From NCBI GenBank assembly GCA_937902125.1, contig CALDIB010000046.1:1-6905 (forward strand): a stretch of DNA of 6,905 nucleotides. The letters run 5' to 3'. Positions 1 through 3,998 of this stretch are shown here, one piece after another; within the stretch, counting starts at the first letter, position 1; each line of letters begins with the position of its first letter. Below the pieces are notes generated by a model. That model was not told the origin of the DNA, searched no databases, and saw only the letters and a list, made by a program, of their open reading frames with translations. This stretch comes from an uncultured Treponema sp. (lineage in GTDB: Bacteria; Spirochaetota; Spirochaetia; Treponematales; Treponemataceae). The position numbers and the translations under genes were made by a program.

Positions 1-2
1 GC

Positions 3-30
3 TTGACCCGAAAATCCATTTAATTACAAT
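3..30 (+). promoter_or_regulatory. Possible sigma-70-type promoter at the left edge
   Basis: TTGACC (3-8) and TACAAT (25-30) are separated by 16 bases, close to the bacterial housekeeping consensus. No convincing plus-strand gene follows: the frame opening at 44 is antisense to the TPR gene. If real, it would drive a small or antisense RNA. A chance match is quite possible. The rest of 1-107 shows no gene. Confidence 0.2.
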
Positions 31-37
31 ACAAGAG

Positions 38-60
38 ATTGCCGTGTCGAGCACGACAAT
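38..60 (-). terminator. Imperfect palindrome downstream of the TPR gene
   Basis: Read on the minus strand, the 23 bases form a 9-pair stem (one G-U pair) with loop CTCGA. It lies about 48 bases past the stop codon of the TPR gene. There is no clear T-run after it (CTCTTGTATTG follows), so it is a weak candidate for a transcription terminator or 3' stabilising hairpin rather than a classical intrinsic terminator. Confidence 0.25.
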
Positions 61-107
61 GACTCATACTTATTGGACAGCCCCGGCGAAAACGCTCGAA
101 AAATCCA

Positions 108-956
108 TTATCGCTTTTCATCTGGCGACACGCGCGGCCTGCCGCTCTCCATTTGAGAATGCTTTTTGCTCCAGTCAAAAAAGGAGTCGCCTGTCTTGTT
201 CACGCTCCGCAAAAAGTCCACATAGGGATTTTTTGGGTCTTGCGCTTCCGCTTGGTCCAGCATGGCGGCCGCGTTTTCAAATTCCTTTTCTTCTATTAAA
301 AATTGGGAATAAAAGACGCAGGCAAAAAATTTTTCGGCGGGATTCTTTGCGGCCGCCACGGCGTGCTCAAAAGCGGCGCGGGATTTTTTGTCGCTGCCTC
401 CGTTTATGGCCGGAGCCCAGTAATACCACTGGCCAAGGTTTGTCCAACCGTAGGAAAAGGCAGGGTCAAGAGCCACAGCCTTTAAATACTTTTCCCGCAA
501 AGAAAGGCCGCTTTTCATAACTTCCGCCACGGAATAGGACATATAGCAGGAAGTGACGTCGGCGCTGGTGGCCAAAAGCCAAACGCCCGCCTTGCCCTCG
601 CCGTTGGCGGCGAACCAGGCCTCGTTTTTTTCCTTCAACTCTTTCAGAAGCTTTTTCAGCTGAGGCTTGCTGCCCTTTTGCTTTCGCAAAAAATTGTATT
701 TTTCCATTATGATAAAATTGACCAAGACCAGCCTGTCTTCCTGCGAGCTGAACGAGGAATCAACCGACAGTTTTTTTTCAAAGTCCGCGACTTGCGCCAA
801 CGCCTGGTCCGAGCTAAGGCCGGCGATCTTCATTCGCAAGTCCATAAAATCGTCAACAGCCTTTTGCGCCCGATCGGAAATTTCGGCCCGCAAATAAAAA
901 GGCGCCAATAAAAAAAGCGCCGACAAAAGCCTTGTTTTGGTCAATAACTTTTTCAT
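108..956 (-). CDS. Secreted TPR-like repeat protein, function unknown
   Basis: This 282-residue protein begins with a typical signal peptide: basic MKKLLTKTR, a hydrophobic stretch at about 9-20, and a probable signal peptidase I site near LRA|E (about residue 24). No lipobox cysteine is visible, so it is probably periplasmic and soluble. The mature part is helical. Residues about 152-250 look like degenerate tetratricopeptide repeats: an LREKYLKAVALDP segment followed by a WTNLGQWYYW helix, then AINGGSDKKSRAAFEHAV, then an FENAAAMLDQAEAQDPKNP repeat. TPR proteins usually act as protein-binding scaffolds, and no catalytic motif is seen. The N-terminal half (25-150) is not recognised. The start is the ATG beginning MKK; no clear Shine-Dalgarno sequence precedes it. 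It diverges from the acyltransferase gene across 47 bases. The secreted TPR call is fairly safe, but the precise role is unknown. Confidence 0.85.
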   Translation of the reverse strand: MKKLLTKTRLLSALFLLAPFYLRAEISDRAQKAVDDFMDLRMKIAGLSSDQALAQVADFEKKLSVDSSFSSQEDRLVLVNFIIMEKYNFLRKQKGSKPQLKKLLKELKEKNEAWFAANGEGKAGVWLLATSADVTSCYMSYSVAEVMKSGLSLREKYLKAVALDPAFSYGWTNLGQWYYWAPAINGGSDKKSRAAFEHAVAAAKNPAEKFFACVFYSQFLIEEKEFENAAAMLDQAEAQDPKNPYVDFLRSVNKTGDSFFDWSKKHSQMESGRPRVSPDEKR

Positions 957-1003
957 AAATCGGGAGTGTATACTTTTTTTGAAAAAAATGATAGAGTGCG
1001 CCT
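957..1003. promoter_or_regulatory. Compact divergent promoter region
   Basis: Only 47 bases separate the two divergent start codons, so promoter elements for both genes must lie here or reach into the coding sequences. TATACT (969-974) could be a plus-strand -10 element, and the overlapping TATACA read on the minus strand could serve the TPR gene. A symmetrical T7-G-A7 tract (974-988) may bend the DNA. No -35 element is convincing. The functional reading is inferred from the geometry. Confidence 0.3.
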
Positions 1004-1801
1004 ATGAAAAAAGTTCAAAAAGAAAAGCCGGTCATTTATTACTCCGACGAGTTGAACGACGAATTTTCCCCAATGAAAATCAAGGCCATTCCCATTGACC
1101 AAAACTACGACTACGGAAAAAGCGGCCTTTGGTGGAACATAAAGCGCTTTTTTTGGTACAGAATTTTTTCAATGCCCATCGCCTGGCTTTGGCTTAAAAT
1201 AAAATGGCGGCACAAAATCCTTGGCCGCTCTGCGTTAAAAAAAGATTCCAAAGGCCCTATCTTCATTTTTGGAAACCACACCAATCCCATAGCCGACGCT
1301 CTCATTCCAACCTTCGCCGCCTTTCCCAAGGGAGTTTATGTCATTGTCCACGCCAACAACGTGTCCATTCCAGGCCTTGGCCTAAAGACAAGAATTTTGG
1401 GCGCCCTTCCCCTGCCGGACAATTTGGGCGCCGCCAAAAATTTCATGAACATTCTAAAAACCCGCGTCCAAGAAAGGCAGGCCATTTGCCTTTACCCAGA
1501 GGCCCACATTTGGCCCTTTTACACAAAAATCAGGCCCTTTTCAGACCTTTCTTTCCGCTACCCCCTGCAATTCAAGGCGCCCGTCTACTGCTTCACCAAC
1601 ACTTACCAAAAAAGGCGCCTTTCAAACAAGGCAAAAATAGTCACTTACATTGACGGGCCTTTTTACGCCGACCCAAACCTTCCGGCAAAAGAGGCTCGCC
1701 TGGACTTAAGGAACAGGGTTTACAAGGCCATGGAAAAGCGGAGCCTCAACAGCAACGTTGAATTGATTCAATACATAAAAAAGGAAAATAAAGATGATTG
1801 A
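1004..1801 (+). CDS. Lysophospholipid acyltransferase-like protein (PlsC/LPLAT superfamily)
   Basis: The 265-residue protein probably transfers an acyl chain to a lysophospholipid or glycerol-phosphate-type acceptor at the cytoplasmic membrane. The order of motifs supports this. GNHTNPIADA (90-99) gives the catalytic His92 and Asp98 in an H-x5-D spacing, as in the NHPNxxxD branch of the superfamily, rather than the commoner H-x4-D. GALPLPDN (133-140) occupies the motif II region. LYPEAHIWP (163-171) stands where EGTRS-type motif III is usual. KAPVYCF (191-197) fits motif IV. An aromatic, hydrophobic stretch (about 44-66, containing WWNIKRFFWYRIF) probably docks on the membrane. The ATG has only a weak upstream GAG as ribosome binding site. 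It is first in a two-gene unit and overlaps the glycosyltransferase gene by 8 bases. Acceptor specificity cannot be read from sequence, and a plsC name would be too specific. Confidence 0.85.
   Translation: MKKVQKEKPVIYYSDELNDEFSPMKIKAIPIDQNYDYGKSGLWWNIKRFFWYRIFSMPIAWLWLKIKWRHKILGRSALKKDSKGPIFIFGNHTNPIADALIPTFAAFPKGVYVIVHANNVSIPGLGLKTRILGALPLPDNLGAAKNFMNILKTRVQERQAICLYPEAHIWPFYTKIRPFSDLSFRYPLQFKAPVYCFTNTYQKRRLSNKAKIVTYIDGPFYADPNLPAKEARLDLRNRVYKAMEKRSLNSNVELIQYIKKENKDD
1781..1785 (+). promoter_or_regulatory. Ribosome binding site for the glycosyltransferase
   Basis: AAGGA lies 8 bases before the ATG at 1794, inside the 3' end of the acyltransferase gene. It supports this ATG as the start and points to translational coupling of the two genes. 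Confidence 0.7.
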
Positions 1802-2642
1802 CATTTTGTTTTGCGGAAACTCAAAAATTTTTGACGGAATCCTGACTTGCATGCTTTCAATTTTTAAAAGGACAGAAACAAAAGAGCCATTTAACATTCA
1901 CATTTTCACTATGGACGTTTCAAGCATAAAGGCCGAATACACTTGCGTCAGCGACAAAATGACCGCCTTTTTGGATTCAGTGGCCAAAAGCTACAATCCC
2001 CAAAACCAAGTGGAAAAAATAGACGTTACGGAACTTTACAAAAAGGAATTTGCCGGAAGCCCCAACGAAAGCTGCTATTGTTCCCCCTACACCCTCATCC
2101 GACTTTTGGCCGACCTTGTTCCCGGACTGCCCAAAAAACTTTTGTATCTTGACATAGACTTGCTCTTCAACAGGGACATAAGGCTTTTGTGGGACGCCGA
2201 CATTGCCAATGTTGAATACGCCGCAAGCCGAGACCATTACGGAAAAATCATTTTGTTTTTCAGGCGAAAATTCATAAACGCCGGCGTCATTTTGTTCAAC
2301 TTGGAGGAATGCAAAAAGACCGGCCTTTTTAAAAAGGCGCGGGAAATTTTAAAAAAGAAAAAGCTTTTGTTCGCCGACGAAAGCGCCATAATCCTCAGTA
2401 CCACAAGGCAAAAGATTTTGAGCCAGCGCTTTAACGACCAAAAATTTCTATACAAAAAGACGGTAATCCGCCACTTTTCCAAGCGGCTTTTTTGGCTCCC
2501 ATACCCCCATGTGGACAACATAAAGCAGTGGCGCGTCGCAAAGGTTCACAAGATTTTTGGCTACGAAAATTTTGACGACATTCTTTATGAATACTTGTAT
2601 TTAAAGCGGAAGTTTGAGCTGGAGGAAGGAGGCCAAGGCTAG
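1794..2642 (+). CDS. Glycosyltransferase, family 8-like
   Basis: This 282-residue protein resembles the GT8 group (retaining, GT-A fold, nucleotide-sugar dependent, metal binding). It starts with the usual short strand, MIDILFCGNSKIFDGILTCMLS, in which IFDGILTCMLS occupies the donor-binding region. LLYLDIDLLF holds the DxD metal-binding motif (Asp120-Ile-Asp122). RRKFINAGVILFNLE holds the conserved Asn162-Ala-Gly segment. The C-terminal end differs from the family: instead of the usual HxxGxxKPW there is RHFSKRLFWLPYPHVDNIKQW (about 225-245), with the His and a Lys-Gln-Trp but no obvious Gly spacing. A basic C-terminal tail (KRKFELEEGG) follows. Coupling to an acyltransferase suggests a sugar added to a membrane lipid or surface glycan, which is inference. 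Acceptor and sugar are unknown. Its stop lies in a CTAG shared with the convergent tsaC. Confidence 0.85.
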   Translation: MIDILFCGNSKIFDGILTCMLSIFKRTETKEPFNIHIFTMDVSSIKAEYTCVSDKMTAFLDSVAKSYNPQNQVEKIDVTELYKKEFAGSPNESCYCSPYTLIRLLADLVPGLPKKLLYLDIDLLFNRDIRLLWDADIANVEYAASRDHYGKIILFFRRKFINAGVILFNLEECKKTGLFKKAREILKKKKLLFADESAIILSTTRQKILSQRFNDQKFLYKKTVIRHFSKRLFWLPYPHVDNIKQWRVAKVHKIFGYENFDDILYEYLYLKRKFELEEGGQG

Positions 2643-3229
2643 TCGATTTTGGCCGCGCCCTGCCGGACCAGGCGCAGTCCGCCCCCTTCCAAGGAAACTA
2701 TGGTGCTGGGAAGAGCGCTTTTCTTGTCGCCGTCCCGGACAAAAAGGTCTATTTGCCCTGAAAATTCCCCAAGAATATCTTCTTCCGTCTCAAGGACAGG
2801 CTTTCCAGAAATGTTGGCGCTGGTGGAATAAAGGGGGCAGGCGCAAAGGGAAAGGACTTTTCTAATCCATTCGTCCCCGGGACACCTAAAGGCCGTGGCT
2901 TTTCTTCCCGTGACGCTTTCATACCAACTGTTGTTTTGGACAATGACAGTCAAAGGGCCGGGCCAAGCCTTTAGGACTTTTTCAGGGATTTCTTGGCCCG
3001 CGTAGCGGAAAATGTCTTGGGGGCTTGAAATAAGCTCGATTAGAGGCTTGGATTCTTGGCTTTTTTTGATTCGGTCGATTTTTTGGTCAAGGCCGGATTT
3101 TTTTCCGTCTAAAAGGCAAACGCCGCTAAAGCCGTAAAGGGTGTCCGTGGGCAAAATCCCAATTTTTCCCTCCAAAAGAATTTGGGCGGCCTTTTGGGCG
3201 CTAAAGCTTTCAGACTTGAGCAACGTCAT
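2639..3229 (-). CDS. tsaC: L-threonylcarbamoyladenylate synthase (YrdC/Sua5 family)
   Basis: The 196-residue protein is a single YrdC domain. The family makes threonylcarbamoyl-AMP from threonine, bicarbonate and ATP in the cytoplasm. TsaD and its partners then transfer the group to A37 of tRNAs reading ANN codons. Signature segments are all present: ILPTDTLYGFSG (25-36), the Lys/Arg-rich KIDRIKKSQESKPL (50-63), WPGPLTVIV (89-97), AFRCPGDEW (113-121), YSTSANISGKP (134-144) and LPSTIV (173-178), ending with RLVRQGA. Length matches the short TsaC type; the extra C-terminal Sua5 domain is absent. The ATG overlaps the end of the upstream septum-protein gene by 20 bases. AGAGGG about 11 bases upstream may serve as ribosome binding site, so the two genes are probably cotranscribed and coupled. 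Other members of the fold (YciO, HypF) are possible but less likely. Confidence 0.9.
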   Translation of the reverse strand: MTLLKSESFSAQKAAQILLEGKIGILPTDTLYGFSGVCLLDGKKSGLDQKIDRIKKSQESKPLIELISSPQDIFRYAGQEIPEKVLKAWPGPLTVIVQNNSWYESVTGRKATAFRCPGDEWIRKVLSLCACPLYSTSANISGKPVLETEEDILGEFSGQIDLFVRDGDKKSALPSTIVSLEGGGLRLVRQGAAKID

Positions 3230-3710
3230 AAACAGGAATGCCCTCTATGCTTTCAAAGCGCTTCTTTTTTGAAAAGGACTTGATTCCGTAGGAAACGTCA
3301 AAAAGAAAAATCGCGAAAGCCAGCAAAAGGCCCACCGCAAGGCCCGCGCCCTTGCAAAACCATTCGCTTACATAAGCCACGGGAACGCTTTTTAAAACGG
3401 CGCCGGTGTCATACATAATGCTTTTGGCGCTCCCCAAGCCCTTGATTTTCACAAGCTTTTCGCCGGGAAAAACGTAGTCCAGCTTTCTGGCGTAGGCCGC
3501 GATTACGTCGGAATCGTCGCGAATGGCGGTTTTTTCAAGATTCAACTCGTCGTTAATCTTTTGAATTTCTTGAGTTCTGGCGCTTATAACTTTTTTTTGA
3601 GCCTCAAGCTGTCTTTGGGCCCAAACTCCGCTCTGTCCCCAAAAAAAAGAAAGGAGAGCGTAAGCGAGCGTTCCGGCAAGCAGCGCGGGCAAATATTTAG
3701 CCGTTTTCAT
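3210..3710 (-). CDS. FtsB/DivIC-like septum formation initiator with a second membrane segment
   Basis: The 166-residue protein has a short N-terminus, a membrane segment (about 6-25) and a coiled coil (about 30-63, rich in Glu, Lys, Ile and Leu). DVIAAYARKLDYVFPGEKLVKI (about 68-89) matches the closing ARxxLGYxxPGE pattern of FtsB/DivIC proteins. These join FtsL and FtsQ/DivIB in the division complex. Unlike ordinary FtsB (about 100 residues), it continues through about 30 residues into a second hydrophobic helix (about 121-143, GAGLAVGLLLAFAIFLFDV) and a basic tail (KSFSKKKRF). The chosen start gives MKTAKYLPALLAG. An in-frame ATG at 3857 would add 49 residues, but those run through AT-rich spacer and a palindrome and do not look coding. 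There is no clear Shine-Dalgarno sequence. It lies first in an operon with tsaC. The division role is inferred from family resemblance. Confidence 0.75.
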   Translation of the reverse strand: MKTAKYLPALLAGTLAYALLSFFWGQSGVWAQRQLEAQKKVISARTQEIQKINDELNLEKTAIRDDSDVIAAYARKLDYVFPGEKLVKIKGLGSAKSIMYDTGAVLKSVPVAYVSEWFCKGAGLAVGLLLAFAIFLFDVSYGIKSFSKKKRFESIEGIPVYDVAQV

Positions 3711-3747
3711 TATAAATAGATTATCGGAAAAAAAAACGAATTTCTTA

Positions 3748-3776
3748 TTGGATTTTTTTAAAATATGCGCTATAAT
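3748..3776 (+). promoter_or_regulatory. Possible promoter for the acidic-protein gene
   Basis: A perfect TATAAT (3771-3776) lies 17 bases after TTGGAT (3748-3753), a -35 box with the critical TTG. Transcription from here would give a leader of about 215 bases carrying all three palindromes before the ATG at 3999. A second TATAAT (3831-3836) lacks a good -35, and TATAGT (3974-3979) close to the gene is a further alternative. This is a pattern match only. Confidence 0.4.
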
Positions 3777-3840
3777 TGCAAGGAATATATATAAGAAAAA
3801 TGCGCGGGAATCGATGTTTTCGGCCGATAATATAATGGGA

Positions 3841-3868
3841 ACCTCTAAAAATTGCAATTATTAGAGGT
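3841..3868. repeat. Palindrome 1: 28 bases with one mismatch
   Basis: ACCTCTAA (3841-3848) pairs with TTAGAGGT (3861-3868). The centre AATTGCAATT (3850-3859) is itself palindromic, so the only unpaired position is an A/A at 3849 and 3860. Because there is no loop, this is more like a protein operator or cruciform than an RNA hairpin. An overlapping AGAG-gtaa-CTCT (3863-3874) offers an alternative fold. Confidence 0.8.
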
Positions 3869-3885
3869 AACTCTGAAAATGCGAT

Positions 3886-3918
3886 GTTCTAAGTCGTTGT
3901 ATTTCAACGACTTAGAAC
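3886..3918. repeat. Palindrome 2: perfect 14-pair hairpin
   Basis: GTTCTAAGTCGTTG (3886-3899) and CAACGACTTAGAAC (3905-3918) are exact reverse complements around the 5-base loop TATTT. This is far longer than chance would give. It lies between divergent genes and has no T-run, so a terminator role is unlikely. It could be a dispersed palindromic element or a leader structure. Confidence 0.85.
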
Positions 3919-3923
3919 TCGAC

Positions 3924-3967
3924 GGCATCTCGAAAAAAATTATCTAAAACGAGTTTTTCGAGATGCC
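3924..3967. repeat. Palindrome 3: perfect 14-pair inverted repeat
   Basis: GGCATCTCGAAAAA (3924-3937) pairs exactly with TTTTTCGAGATGCC (3954-3967) around a 16-base loop. A CGAG just inside the right arm (3950-3953) could form an alternative, shifted pairing with CTCG in the left arm. The right arm ends 31 bases before the ATG of the acidic gene. On either strand the stem has A/T at its inner end, unlike a normal terminator. Confidence 0.85.
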
Positions 3968-3986
3968 CTAATGTATAGTTTTTTAT

Positions 3987-3992
3987 AGGGGA
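3987..3992 (+). promoter_or_regulatory. Ribosome binding site of the acidic-protein gene
   Basis: AGGGGA lies 6 bases before the ATG at 3999. This is the clearest Shine-Dalgarno sequence in the window and fixes the start. It sits just past palindrome 3, where folding could affect access. Confidence 0.75.
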
Positions 3993-3998
3993 ACGGTC

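Noticed and set aside
44..520. Plus-strand frame of 158 codons starting with GTG
   Set aside because: It is antisense to the TPR gene, has a skewed Arg/Ser/Pro composition and no recognisable domain. The minus-strand frame has a clear signal peptide and repeats.
3711..3857. N-terminal extension of the septum-type protein to an ATG at 3857 (49 extra residues)
   Set aside because: The added residues lie in AT-rich spacer and palindrome 1. They would put another hydrophobic stretch before a normal FtsB-like start, and they would leave no room for a promoter.
3886..3967. Palindromes 2 and 3 as a pair of intrinsic terminators
   Set aside because: No gene ends here, since the flanking genes diverge, and neither hairpin is followed by a proper T-run.
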